A stretch of 64,000 nucleotides of DNA from the NCBI RefSeq assembly GCF_001280595.1, contig NZ_LITU01000081.1, forward strand, positions 366,461-430,460, in the 5' to 3' direction. Positions 51,368-60,428 of this stretch are shown piece after piece. The notes beneath the pieces are model-generated. The model saw only the letters and a program-made list of their open reading frames with translations. It was not told the DNA's origin and did no database searches. The DNA comes from Paenibacillus xylanivorans (GTDB lineage: Bacteria; Bacillota; Bacilli; Paenibacillales; Paenibacillaceae). The translations under genes and the position numbers were made by a program. Each line of letters begins with the position of its first letter. The stretch's first letter is position 1.

Positions 51368-51396
51368 TTGCATCAGGCAATCAGTTATGCTATATT
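51368..51396 (+). promoter_or_regulatory. sigma-A promoter of rpsB
   Basis: TTGCAT (51368-51373), 17-bp spacer ending in an extended TG, TATATT (51391-51396). It leaves a leader of about 120 nt before rpsB with short hairpins (GTGTT/AACAC near 51405). Confidence 0.75.
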
Positions 51397-51521
51397 AGAT
51401 AACGGTGTTAAAACACACGCATGTGCTAATTTTGTTGAGGGTGCTTTCCTGATGGAGAGTCTTGGCGAAAAATGATGCCGGCGGAGGACACAATAAAAAC
51501 CATATTAGGAGGTGTGTGAAG

Positions 51522-52220
51522 ATGGCAGTAATCTCCATGAAGCAGCTTCTCGAAGCTGGGGTACACTTCGGTCACCAAACTCGTCGTTGGAACCCAAAAA
51601 TGGATCGTTATATCTTCACTGAAAGAAACGGAATTTATATCATTGACTTGCAAAAGACAGTGAAAAAAGTCGAAGAGGCTTACAACTTCGTTAAAGGAAT
51701 CGCAGGAGAGAATGGTACAATTCTTTTCGTGGGTACGAAAAAACAAGCTCAAGATTCCGTTAAAGAAGAAGCTGAACGCGCTGGTCAATTCTACATTAAC
51801 CAACGTTGGCTCGGCGGTACCCTGACTAACTTCTCAACTATTCAAAAACGTATTGATCGTTTGAAACAGTTGGAAGCTTGGGAAGAAGACGGTACATTCG
51901 CTGTATTGCCTAAAAAAGAAGTAATCTTGCTTCGCAAAGAGAAAGATCGTCTGGAGAAATTCCTCGGCGGTATTAAAAATATGAAAGGCCTGCCAAGCGC
52001 CCTGTTCATCATCGATCCACGCAAAGAGCGTATCGCTGTTGCGGAAGCTCGCAAATTGGGTATCCCAATTGTAGGTATCGTTGATACTAACTGCGATCCG
52101 GATGAGATCGATTATGTTATCCCGGGTAACGACGACGCAATCCGCGCCGTTAAGCTGTTGACAGGTAAAATGGCTGATGCCGTTATCGAAGCTAACCAAG
52201 GCGAAGAAACATCCGCTTAA
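51522..52220 (+). CDS. rpsB: 30S ribosomal protein S2
   Basis: 232 residues starting MAVISMKQLLEAGVHFGHQT, with AGGAGGTG at 51507-51514. RRWNPKM, QRWLGGTLTNF and DTNCDPDEIDYVIPGNDDA are S2 signatures. An ATG at 51462 would add 20 residues ahead of the ribosome-binding site and is rejected. Confidence 0.98.
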   Translation: MAVISMKQLLEAGVHFGHQTRRWNPKMDRYIFTERNGIYIIDLQKTVKKVEEAYNFVKGIAGENGTILFVGTKKQAQDSVKEEAERAGQFYINQRWLGGTLTNFSTIQKRIDRLKQLEAWEEDGTFAVLPKKEVILLRKEKDRLEKFLGGIKNMKGLPSALFIIDPRKERIAVAEARKLGIPIVGIVDTNCDPDEIDYVIPGNDDAIRAVKLLTGKMADAVIEANQGEETSA

Positions 52221-52262
52221 TAGATTCGAACATATCTAATGAATTAAATGAAAAGGGTGGTT

Positions 52263-52295
52263 GGCAGGTGGATAACCTCTCACTGCCCTTTTTTT
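52263..52295 (+). terminator. terminator/attenuator between rpsB and tsf
   Basis: GGCAG (52263-52267) and CTGCC (52283-52287) with extra AGGT/ACCT pairing inside, then seven T's. It probably lowers tsf relative to rpsB expression. Confidence 0.7.
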
Positions 52296-52336
52296 AGAGT
52301 GTACGTACAATTACTTATTTTTGGAGGGAATTAATA

Positions 52337-52987
52337 ATGGCAGTTAATGCGAGTGCAGTAAAAGAACTCCGTGAAAAAACGGGCGCAGGTATGCTCGATT
52401 GCAAAAAAGCACTTGAAGAAGCAAACGGTGACATCACGAAAGCAGCTGAATTGCTTCGTGAAAAAGGTCTGTCAGCAGCAGCAAGCAAAGCTGGCCGTGC
52501 TGCAACTGAAGGCGTTGTAGAATCTTATATCCACGCTGGTGGCCGTATTGGTGTGCTGGTAGAAGTTAACTGTGAAACTGACTTTGTTGGTAAAACAGAC
52601 CAATTCAAAGAGTTCGTTAAGGATATCGCTATGCAAATCGCAGCAGCGAGCCCTAAATTTGTTACTCGTGAAGAAGTTTCCACAGAAGAGCTGGAAAAAG
52701 AGAAAGAAATCTTGAAAGCTCAAGCTTTGAACGAAGGCAAACCAGAAAAAATCGTTGAAAAAATGGTTGAAGGCCGTATCGGTAAATATTACGAAGAGTT
52801 CTGCCTGTTGGAGCAACCTTTTGTTAAAGATCCAGACAAAACGATCTCCCAACTGTTGAATGAAAAAATTAGCCAAATCGGTGAAAACATCTCCATCCGT
52901 CGTTTCGTTCGTTACGAGCTGGGTGAAGGTCTTGAGAAAAAAGTAGACAACTTCGTAGAAGAAGTTATGTCCCAAGTAAACAAATAA
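52337..52987 (+). CDS. tsf: translation elongation factor Ts
   Basis: 216 residues, the short form usual in Firmicutes. N-terminal UBA-like domain with REKTGAGMLDCKKALEEANG, then NCETDFVGKTD, the EF-Tu-contacting core. It exchanges GDP for GTP on EF-Tu. Confidence 0.98.
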   Translation: MAVNASAVKELREKTGAGMLDCKKALEEANGDITKAAELLREKGLSAAASKAGRAATEGVVESYIHAGGRIGVLVEVNCETDFVGKTDQFKEFVKDIAMQIAAASPKFVTREEVSTEELEKEKEILKAQALNEGKPEKIVEKMVEGRIGKYYEEFCLLEQPFVKDPDKTISQLLNEKISQIGENISIRRFVRYELGEGLEKKVDNFVEEVMSQVNK

Positions 52988-53114
52988 GGCGGTTTTCAAA
53001 CAGGCAAGCAGAAATGATTTTCGAAGATATAAGAATGATGAAACTTCGAAGCGCTACTCCCTTATATCCTAGGAAAACAATGCCTTACCGGTTGAATGTT
53101 TTTCCTAAAAGAGC

Positions 53115-53142
53115 GGAACACAACTGTGTTCCTTTCTTTTTA
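53115..53142 (+). terminator. terminator after tsf
   Basis: GGAACAC/GTGTTCC with loop AACT (53115-53132), then a T-rich run. Confidence 0.82.
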
Positions 53143-53216
53143 AGCAGGAGGCCATGCGCGAGAAGTTTTGTTGGTTGAACGCCTAGGGTGTTCAATTCAA
53201 AGTGGAGGGTGAATAA

Positions 53217-53945
53217 TTGGAACAGCCAGTATTTAAACGTGTTGTCTTAAAGGTCAGCGGAGAGTCTCTTTCCGGTCAAAACGGCTACGGTATTGATGCA
53301 GAGACAATCTCGTCGATTGCCCAGCAAGTAAAAGAAGTAGTTGAACTAGGTGTACAGGTTGCTATCGTATGTGGCGGCGGAAACATCTGGCGCGGAATTG
53401 CCGGTAGCGAAAACGGCATCGACAGAGCGACTGCGGATTATATGGGGATGCTGGCGACGGTTATGAACTCGTTGGCACTGCAAGATGCACTGGAACAGAT
53501 TGAAGTGCCAACACGTGTACAGACATCGATTGCCATGCAACAAATCGCAGAACCTTATATTCGTCGTAGAGCTATTCGTCATCTGGAGAAAGGCCGGGTC
53601 GTTATTTTTGCAGCAGGTACAGGTAACCCGTTCTTCTCCACCGATACAACAGCAGCACTGCGCGCAGCGGAGATCGAAGCAGAAGTCATCTTGATGGCCA
53701 AAAATAAAGTCGACGGTGTATACTCAGCAGATCCGTTTAAAGACAGCACGGCTGTCAAGTTTGATCAGTTGACTTACATGGATATACTTAACAAAGATCT
53801 TGGTGTAATGGACTCAACGGCGTCCTCGCTTTGTAAGGACAACAACATTCCGTTGATCGTATTTGCCATTACGGAACAAGGTAACATCAAACGCGTTGTT
53901 CTTGGTGAACGCATCGGGACAATCGTTAAAGGGAGTGTAGATTAA
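53217..53945 (+). CDS. pyrH: UMP kinase
   Basis: 242 residues with a TTG start behind GGAGGGTG. Makes UDP from UMP. Marks: VLKVSGESLSG, VCGGGNIWRG, DYMGMLATVMN, GTGNPFFSTDTTAALRA and KVDGVYSADP. It shares TAATG with frr. Confidence 0.97.
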   Translation: MEQPVFKRVVLKVSGESLSGQNGYGIDAETISSIAQQVKEVVELGVQVAIVCGGGNIWRGIAGSENGIDRATADYMGMLATVMNSLALQDALEQIEVPTRVQTSIAMQQIAEPYIRRRAIRHLEKGRVVIFAAGTGNPFFSTDTTAALRAAEIEAEVILMAKNKVDGVYSADPFKDSTAVKFDQLTYMDILNKDLGVMDSTASSLCKDNNIPLIVFAITEQGNIKRVVLGERIGTIVKGSVD

Positions 53946-54499
53946 TGCCACAAGCGGTTAAAAAACATGCCGAAGAACGTATGGATAAAGCGATTCAAGC
54001 GTTACGACGTGATCTTGCCACTTTGCGTGCAGGTCGTGCAACTCCGGCTCTTCTCGACCGGATTCAAGTGGAGTACTACGGTGCAATGACACCGCTCAAC
54101 CAATTGGCTAATATCAGTACACCGGATTCCCGGACACTGATGATCCAGCCGTGGGATAAATCCTCCATGGGGGATATTGAGCGTGCGATTATGAAATCCG
54201 ATCTTGGCCTTACGCCAGCGAACGACGGAACTATGATTCGTCTGTCCATTCCAGCACTTACGGAAGAACGCAGATCAGAACTTGTGAAGTTGACGAAAAA
54301 ATTCGGTGAAGAAGGTAAAGTAGCTATTCGTAATATTCGCCGTGATGCGAATGATGATATTAAAAAAATGGAGAAGTCAGACATTTCCGAGGACGAGTCC
54401 CGGAGACATCAAGATGACATCCAAAAATCGACCGACAAGTTTATTGCTGAAGTCGATAAGGTACTCGCTGCCAAAGAAAAAGAAATCATGGAAGTGTAA
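53945..54499 (+). CDS. frr: ribosome recycling factor
   Basis: 184 residues. LRAGRATPALLDRIQVEYYG, PLNQLANISTPDSRTLMIQP and the C-terminal helical hairpin are typical. With EF-G it splits ribosomes after termination. Its ATG overlaps the pyrH stop. Confidence 0.97.
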   Translation: MPQAVKKHAEERMDKAIQALRRDLATLRAGRATPALLDRIQVEYYGAMTPLNQLANISTPDSRTLMIQPWDKSSMGDIERAIMKSDLGLTPANDGTMIRLSIPALTEERRSELVKLTKKFGEEGKVAIRNIRRDANDDIKKMEKSDISEDESRRHQDDIQKSTDKFIAEVDKVLAAKEKEIMEV

Positions 54500-54545
54500 G
54501 ACAAGCGCAGCCCCTCCAATACGGTGGGGTTTTGTCTCTTTTTCC
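54500..54545 (+). terminator. terminator-like hairpin after frr
   Basis: AGACAA/TTGTCT outer pairing and CCCC..CC/GG..GGGG inner pairing (54511-54529), then CTTTTT. Confidence 0.7.
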
Positions 54546-54588
54546 AAGCTTCAGGTGAAGAAACTTCAGGGATTTTGGAGGAACAGGA

Positions 54589-55356
54589 ATGATCAAACGG
54601 GTTCGGTCGTGGTGGAATGGGGCTGACAAGCAGGAAACGCTGACTATATCCGAGGATAATATCCCGCAGCACGTCGCCATCATTATGGACGGCAATGGAC
54701 GATGGGCGAAACGTTTGGGTCTCCCACGAATAGCTGGCCACCAGAATGGGATGAAGGCGGTCAAACGTGCGACCATCGCGGCGGATGAACTGGGCATCAA
54801 ATATCTGACGATGTACGCTTTTTCGACAGAAAACTGGACGCGTCCAAAAGAAGAAGTGGATTTTCTGATGCGGCTTCCGCAAGAATTTTTGGCGATAGAG
54901 CTGGATGAACTTATAGAAAAAAATGTACGCATTCGTATGATGGGCCAGGAGGAACATTTGCCCTCCCATACCATTAATGCTTTGCGTGAAGCTATACGTC
55001 TTACGGAACATAACACAGGGCTTGTTTTGAATTTTGCAATGAACTACGGAAGTCGCCGCGAAATGACAGACTGTGTCAAACAAATCGCTCTGCAGGTAAA
55101 GTCGGGGGAACTATCGGCAGAGGATATTACGCCTGAACTCATTGACAGACATATGCTCACTGGGGATATGCCTGATCCGGATTTGCTGATCCGGACGAGC
55201 GGAGAGTTGAGATTAAGCAATTTTATGCTTTGGCAGCTTGCTTATAGCGAATTATGGTTTACGGATATATACTGGCCCGAATTTGGCAAAAAGCATTTGC
55301 TTGAAGCAGTAGCCGAATATCAGCGCAGAACAAGGCGTTACGGCGGTTTGAAATAG
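54589..55356 (+). CDS. uppS: undecaprenyl-diphosphate synthase (cis-prenyltransferase)
   Basis: 255 residues. IIMDGNGRWAK with catalytic Asp34, GHQNG, TMYAFSTENWTRP and the C-terminal DLLIRTSGELRLSNF are the cis-prenyltransferase motifs. It makes the C55 lipid carrier for cell-wall synthesis. Confidence 0.97.
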   Translation: MIKRVRSWWNGADKQETLTISEDNIPQHVAIIMDGNGRWAKRLGLPRIAGHQNGMKAVKRATIAADELGIKYLTMYAFSTENWTRPKEEVDFLMRLPQEFLAIELDELIEKNVRIRMMGQEEHLPSHTINALREAIRLTEHNTGLVLNFAMNYGSRREMTDCVKQIALQVKSGELSAEDITPELIDRHMLTGDMPDPDLLIRTSGELRLSNFMLWQLAYSELWFTDIYWPEFGKKHLLEAVAEYQRRTRRYGGLK

Positions 55357-55372
55357 ATGGAGGATGAAGCCG

Positions 55373-56167
55373 TTGAAACAGCGATTAACGACAGGAATCA
55401 TAGCAGGTGTGTTGTTTTTGGGTTTTTGCATGCTGGGCGGACCCTGGTACCATGGTTTGGTATTGCTTATGGCTCTCATCGGTTATTATGAATTTGTGAA
55501 AATGACCGGGGTACAGCCTTTTTCAGGTGTAGCCCTAATCGGTTATGCAGGTATCTTTGCCATTGTGTTTCCTTGGGAAATGGTTTGGGAAGCCAGGCCG
55601 CTAACGTTATTCCAGATCGGCTGGATAGTGATGCTTGTTCTAATGACGGCCTCTGTAGTAACTAAAAACAAGATTCCTGTGAACACTGTAGCCATGCTCT
55701 TTCTGGGAGTAATGTACATTGGAATCGGTTTTTATTACATTGCAGAATCCAGACATTTGCATCACGGATTGTTCTGGACGTTTCTGCTATTAGGTTCCAT
55801 ATGGGCAAGTGATGCTGGTGCCTATTTTGTAGGGAAACTTATCGGAAAGAACAAATTGTGGCCCTCGATTAGTCCTAACAAAACGGTAGAGGGTGCGCTG
55901 GGCGGTATTGTAATCGCGGTAGTCACTTCTGTTGTTTTTGCATGGGTGTCAGACGGTTTGTTGTCTTGGCAAAGAGCGGTATGGATTGGGATTGCTTGCG
56001 CGGTTGTGGGACAGATGGGAGATCTGATCCAATCTGCTTACAAACGTGTGTATAAGATCAAAGATTCCGGCAATCTGCTCCCGGGGCATGGTGGTATTCT
56101 GGATCGGTGCGACAGCTGGATTGTCGTTTTTCCATTCGTACATATACTAATGCTTCTGCCCTATTAA
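55373..56167 (+). CDS. cdsA: phosphatidate cytidylyltransferase
   Basis: About 264 residues with eight or so membrane helices; makes CDP-diacylglycerol for phospholipids. C-terminal signature KDSGNLLPGHGGILDRCDS, preceded by SPNKTVEGALGG and WASDAGAYFVGKLIGK. GGAGG at 55359-55363 touches the ATG at 55364 but is 9 nt from the TTG at 55373, giving the family start MKQRLTTG. Confidence 0.95.
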   Translation: MKQRLTTGIIAGVLFLGFCMLGGPWYHGLVLLMALIGYYEFVKMTGVQPFSGVALIGYAGIFAIVFPWEMVWEARPLTLFQIGWIVMLVLMTASVVTKNKIPVNTVAMLFLGVMYIGIGFYYIAESRHLHHGLFWTFLLLGSIWASDAGAYFVGKLIGKNKLWPSISPNKTVEGALGGIVIAVVTSVVFAWVSDGLLSWQRAVWIGIACAVVGQMGDLIQSAYKRVYKIKDSGNLLPGHGGILDRCDSWIVVFPFVHILMLLPY

Positions 56168-56234
56168 AGATGAGCACAAGCCACATGACGAGATGTTCGT
56201 CATAGGCATTGGATAAATAAAGATGAGGTGCAGC

Positions 56235-57374
56235 ATGAAAAAAATTGCGATTCTCGGGTCAACGGGTTCCATTGGAACCCAGACACTGGATGTGGTCGAT
56301 ATGCATCCCGAACGCTTTCAAGTAGAGGGACTGGCTGCTGGGGGCAATATAGAACTGCTGATTGAACAAGCGAAGCGTTACCGGCCCAAAAAGGTATCGG
56401 TTGGCTCGAAAGAGCTGGCGGAGACCGTGGCTCCCCACTTGCCGGTTGAAACGCAGCTTTTTTATGGTAAAGAAGGACTGGTGGAAGTTGCTGCTGGAAC
56501 GGATGCGGATACGGTTGTTACTGCTGTAATGGGAAGTGTTGGGCTTGAGTCGACCCTGGCTGCTATTGAAGCAGGTAAACAGATCGGGCTGGCTAACAAG
56601 GAGACGCTAATTACAGCGGGACACATTGTTACTGCCAGAGCCGCTGCGAAAGGGGTACCGCTTCTGCCAATAGATAGTGAACACTCGGCTATCTTCCAAT
56701 GCCTGAATGGAGAACCTCGCGAACGTGTGATGGGAATTACGCTTACAGCCTCTGGAGGATCTTTCCGTAATTTGACTCGTGAACAGCTAAAGGAAGTTAC
56801 CGTGGAAGATGCGCTCAAACATCCGAATTGGTCCATGGGATCCAAGATCACGATTGACTCAGCGACGATGGTGAATAAAGGTCTGGAAGTTATTGAAGCG
56901 CATTGGCTGTTTGGACTAAGATATGATCAGATTGACGTGTTGCTTCACCCGGAAAGCATCATTCATTCCTACGTGGAATTCAATGATACGAGCATTATTG
57001 CGCAGCTTGGCAATCCGGACATGCGAGTTCCCATTCAGTATGCACTGACCTATCCAGACCGCTTGCCATCACCTGCAAAACGCCTATCCCTAGCGCAAGC
57101 AAGCGAGCTGCATTTTCGTGAAATGGATATGGAACGGTTCCCTTGTTTAAGAATGGCGTACGAGTGTGGTAAAATGGGAGGGACCGCAACAACGGCGTTT
57201 AATGCAGCCAACGAGGTTGCCGTAGCCCGTTTCTTGCGTAAAGAGATTTCGTTCCTTAAAATAGAGGATATTATTGCTTCTGTGCTGGAAGCACACCGCA
57301 ATGAGGACGAGCCTGATCTGGAGGAAATCGCAAGATGTGATCAGGAGAGCCGTCAACTTGCGTTCAGTCTGTAA
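56235..57374 (+). CDS. dxr: 1-deoxy-D-xylulose-5-phosphate reductoisomerase
   Basis: About 379 residues. Second step of the MEP isoprenoid pathway (NADPH). GSTGSIGTQTLDV near residue 8, NKETLITAGHI, PIDSEHSAIFQ and TASGGSFRN are present. GAGGTG (56225-56230) favours ATG 56235 over ATG 56223. A non-mevalonate route feeds UppS upstream. Confidence 0.97.
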   Translation: MKKIAILGSTGSIGTQTLDVVDMHPERFQVEGLAAGGNIELLIEQAKRYRPKKVSVGSKELAETVAPHLPVETQLFYGKEGLVEVAAGTDADTVVTAVMGSVGLESTLAAIEAGKQIGLANKETLITAGHIVTARAAAKGVPLLPIDSEHSAIFQCLNGEPRERVMGITLTASGGSFRNLTREQLKEVTVEDALKHPNWSMGSKITIDSATMVNKGLEVIEAHWLFGLRYDQIDVLLHPESIIHSYVEFNDTSIIAQLGNPDMRVPIQYALTYPDRLPSPAKRLSLAQASELHFREMDMERFPCLRMAYECGKMGGTATTAFNAANEVAVARFLRKEISFLKIEDIIASVLEAHRNEDEPDLEEIARCDQESRQLAFSL

Positions 57375-57487
57375 TCTCTTTTTTCAAGATAAAATGGAAG
57401 AAGTGATTCTCTTGTGCAGCATCAGAGAATAATGATAATCTAAAGGGACAGACTGCGGTTCGTGCCGTGAAGGAGGATGGATAGGGA

Positions 57488-58759
57488 TTGGAAACCATAC
57501 AAGTGGTATTTCTAACGGTGCTCATGTTCTTTGTCATCGTGACGGTTCATGAATGGGGACATTATTATTTTGCCAAACGCGCCGGCATTCTTGTACGGGA
57601 ATTTGCGATCGGTTTTGGTCCCAAATTGTTCTCATATAAAAGAAACGAGACCCAGTTTACACTGCGTTTGCTGCCCTTTGGCGGATATGCACGTATGGCT
57701 GGGGAAGACCCGGAACTGGTAGAGATTCAAGAAGGTCAGACCATTGCAGTAAGAGCGGCTGATGACCAGGTCAAAATGATCTACCTCGATCAATTGGATA
57801 ACCGAAAAAATGTAATTCGTGGTGAAGTGATCTCCATAGATATGGAGACTGCGCTGAAATTGCAACTCGATGTAGATGGCGAAGTTCAACAGTACCGGAT
57901 ACATCCGCAAGCGATGTTGGTGAGTCGGGGCAAACAAACCCAGATTGCACCGAAAGATCGTCAATTTGGCAGTAAAACGGTGGGTCAACGGGCCATGGCT
58001 ATTTTTGCCGGACCACTCATGAATTTCATCCTGGCATTTGTGTTGTTTGCCGTATATGCGCAAATGGCAGGTGTTGCAGTTGAGAATCCAAAAAATCTGG
58101 AAATTGGTGAAGTGCTTGAAGGTGGAGCTGCCGACCAGGCGAACTTGCAAAAGGGAGATATCATTGAGACAATCAATGGTACTGCTATTGGTACGGATTC
58201 GCAAAAAATGGTGACGATGATTGCCGATTCCAAAGACAAACCGATGGAATGGACACTGCGTCGGGGGGAAGAAACGTTCAACATAACGATTACACCTCGT
58301 GCCGTAGAAGGACAAGAGGGCGGCAAGGTGGGGATTGTACCAACATTGCCAACCCGATCCGTTGGATTTGTAGAAACCTTCAAAGTGTCTGGGATAGCGA
58401 TGGTTGATACAACCAGAGTGATCTTTGAAGGCTTCAAACATCTGATCAATCAGTTTAACATGGATGATATTGGTGGTCCAGTTCGTACATTTGAAGTAAC
58501 AGGCCAAATTGCGAAACAAGGAATTGAACAGTTAACGAGATGGGCAGCCATTTTGAGTCTCTATCTCGGTATTTTCAACCTGTTGCCTATTCCTGCATTG
58601 GACGGAAGTCGTCTTGTATTCCTAGGAATCGAAGGACTGCGCGGCAGACCTGTTGATCCCAACCGGGAAGGCATGGTTCATTTTGTTGGATTCGCCATGT
58701 TGTTTGTACTGATGCTGGCAGTAACATATAATGATATATTACGATTAATTAACGGATAA
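57488..58759 (+). CDS. rseP: site-2 protease RseP/RasP
   Basis: 423 residues with a TTG start behind AGGAGGATG. Zinc site His21-Glu22-x-x-His25 (VHEWGHYYF) in the first membrane helix, one PDZ domain (about 195-275), and a C-terminal helix with LLPIPALDGSRL. It cuts membrane-embedded anti-sigma factors and signal peptide remnants. Confidence 0.96.
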   Translation: METIQVVFLTVLMFFVIVTVHEWGHYYFAKRAGILVREFAIGFGPKLFSYKRNETQFTLRLLPFGGYARMAGEDPELVEIQEGQTIAVRAADDQVKMIYLDQLDNRKNVIRGEVISIDMETALKLQLDVDGEVQQYRIHPQAMLVSRGKQTQIAPKDRQFGSKTVGQRAMAIFAGPLMNFILAFVLFAVYAQMAGVAVENPKNLEIGEVLEGGAADQANLQKGDIIETINGTAIGTDSQKMVTMIADSKDKPMEWTLRRGEETFNITITPRAVEGQEGGKVGIVPTLPTRSVGFVETFKVSGIAMVDTTRVIFEGFKHLINQFNMDDIGGPVRTFEVTGQIAKQGIEQLTRWAAILSLYLGIFNLLPIPALDGSRLVFLGIEGLRGRPVDPNREGMVHFVGFAMLFVLMLAVTYNDILRLING

Positions 58760-58821
58760 TTATGGTTTGACTACGCTCTGACTATTCAGAGATAGTCGTT
58801 ATGGGAGGACGCTGGAGTCTT

Positions 58822-60276
58822 ATGTCAAAGGAAAATGATAAACAGTTCGTGACTGAAATTACACCTCAGGGCGAGGATTTCTCACGCTGGTACATTGATG
58901 TTATTAAAAAAGCTGATCTCATGGACTATTCACCCGTGCGGGGTTGTATTGTTTTCAAACCAGACGGCTTCGAAATCTGGGAGCACATCAAGGATGAGAT
59001 GGACCGTCGTTTCCGTGAAACGGGTCATCGCAATGCTTACTTCCCAATGTTCATTCCTGAGAGCTTTTTCCAAAAAGAAAAAGAACATGTGGAAGGGTTC
59101 AACCCTGAATTGCCTTGGGTAACGGAAGCGGGCGGAGAAAAGCTGGAAGAGCGTCTGGCGATCCGCCCAACCTCGGAAACCATCATCGGTCACATGTACT
59201 CCAAATGGATTCAGTCGTATCGTGACTTGCCAGTACTGATCAACCAATGGGCTAACGTGGTTCGCTGGGAGAAGAGAACACTGCCTTTCCTTCGTACAAG
59301 TGAATTCCTTTGGCAAGAGGGCCATACGGCGCACGAGACAGAAGAAGAAGCACGTGAAGAGACGATGAAAATGCTTGAAATCTACCGCGAGGTTTTGGAA
59401 GAATATCTGGCGATTCCTGTTATTACAGGTCAGAAAACAAAATCCGAGAAATTTGCAGGTGCTGTAGACACCTTCTCCATCGAAGCGATGATGAAGGATG
59501 GACGTGCGGTTCAAGCCGGGACTTCTCATTATATGGGTACAAATTTTGCGAAAGCATTTGAGATCCAGTATCTTAGCCGCAACAACGTGCTGGAACTGGC
59601 TCACACCACTTCATGGGGAACAAGCACACGTCTGATCGGTGCATTGATCATGGTTCACGGAGATGACCGTGGTCTGGTTCTTCCTCCTAAAGTTGCACCA
59701 ACACAAGTGGTTATGATTCCGATTGGACCTCCAAAAACGCGTGATGCCGTTGTAGGCCGTGCGGATGAGTTGTTCGCTGAACTGAAACAAGCGGGAATCC
59801 GTGTGAAAATGGATGATCGCAGTGATGTTCGTCCAGGCTGGAAATTTAACGAATACGAGATGCGTGGTGTGCCGATTCGTCTTGAAATTGGTCCGCGTGA
59901 TATGGAGAACGGTGTATGTGTGCTCGTTTCCCGGATTACTGGAGAGAAGAAAGTCGTAGAACAAGCCAATCTGGTGGAAGAAATCCAGACCATGCTGACT
60001 CAAGTGCAAGCCGATATGCTGCAACGTGCTCGCACGTTTATGTCGGACAACTTCTACTCTGTCGATACGCTTGATGAGATGAAGGAATTGATGGAAAACA
60101 AACGCGGGTTCACACTGGCTGGATGGTGCGGTTCAGAAGCTTGCGAAGATAAAGTAAGAGAAGTAACAGGTGCAACAAGCCGGAATATTCCGTTCCAGCC
60201 TGCGGAAGAAAAGCATACGTGCCTGGCTTGTGGTGAACAAGCGAAACACACGGTAGTGTTTGCAAGAGCGTACTAA
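58822..60276 (+). CDS. proS: proline-tRNA ligase, archaeal/eukaryotic (ProS type 3) form
   Basis: About 484 residues, much shorter than the ~565-residue bacterial type, without the editing insertion domain. Class II motifs: PVRGCIVFKPDGFEIWEHI, RPTSETIIGHMYSKWI, and SWGTSTRLIGALIMVHGDD. The C-terminal zinc-binding-like extension has CGSEACED and CLACGEQAK, ending ARAY with the terminal Tyr typical of this form. GGGAGG at 58803-58808 precedes ATG 58822. No T-box leader is visible. It sits in the normal proS place between rseP and polC. Confidence 0.94.
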   Translation: MSKENDKQFVTEITPQGEDFSRWYIDVIKKADLMDYSPVRGCIVFKPDGFEIWEHIKDEMDRRFRETGHRNAYFPMFIPESFFQKEKEHVEGFNPELPWVTEAGGEKLEERLAIRPTSETIIGHMYSKWIQSYRDLPVLINQWANVVRWEKRTLPFLRTSEFLWQEGHTAHETEEEAREETMKMLEIYREVLEEYLAIPVITGQKTKSEKFAGAVDTFSIEAMMKDGRAVQAGTSHYMGTNFAKAFEIQYLSRNNVLELAHTTSWGTSTRLIGALIMVHGDDRGLVLPPKVAPTQVVMIPIGPPKTRDAVVGRADELFAELKQAGIRVKMDDRSDVRPGWKFNEYEMRGVPIRLEIGPRDMENGVCVLVSRITGEKKVVEQANLVEEIQTMLTQVQADMLQRARTFMSDNFYSVDTLDEMKELMENKRGFTLAGWCGSEACEDKVREVTGATSRNIPFQPAEEKHTCLACGEQAKHTVVFARAY

Positions 60277-60428
60277 GTCAGGAAGAGTTGACTAACAGCA
60301 CTTATTCACCGTAAGAGTAAGGAATGGAGAGCTTCTGTCGGATAAAATGAGTCGGTGCGGGTTCGGATCGGGGACATTTTTGAATGCAGAGGCTTTTGCT
60401 GTTTTAAGGGGGTACAAGGAGGAACACG
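60277..60428. other. proS-polC intergenic region
   Basis: About 150 bp with no recognised promoter, hairpin or RNA element; polC has AAGGAGGAAC just before its ATG. Confidence 0.5.

Noticed and set aside
57632..58519. 295-codon minus-strand open frame opposite rseP
   Set aside because: Antisense shadow of rseP with no family features or start signal.
60277..60428. T-box or other riboswitch
   Set aside because: No T-box consensus, specifier stem or terminator could be found before polC; the same holds for the region before proS.
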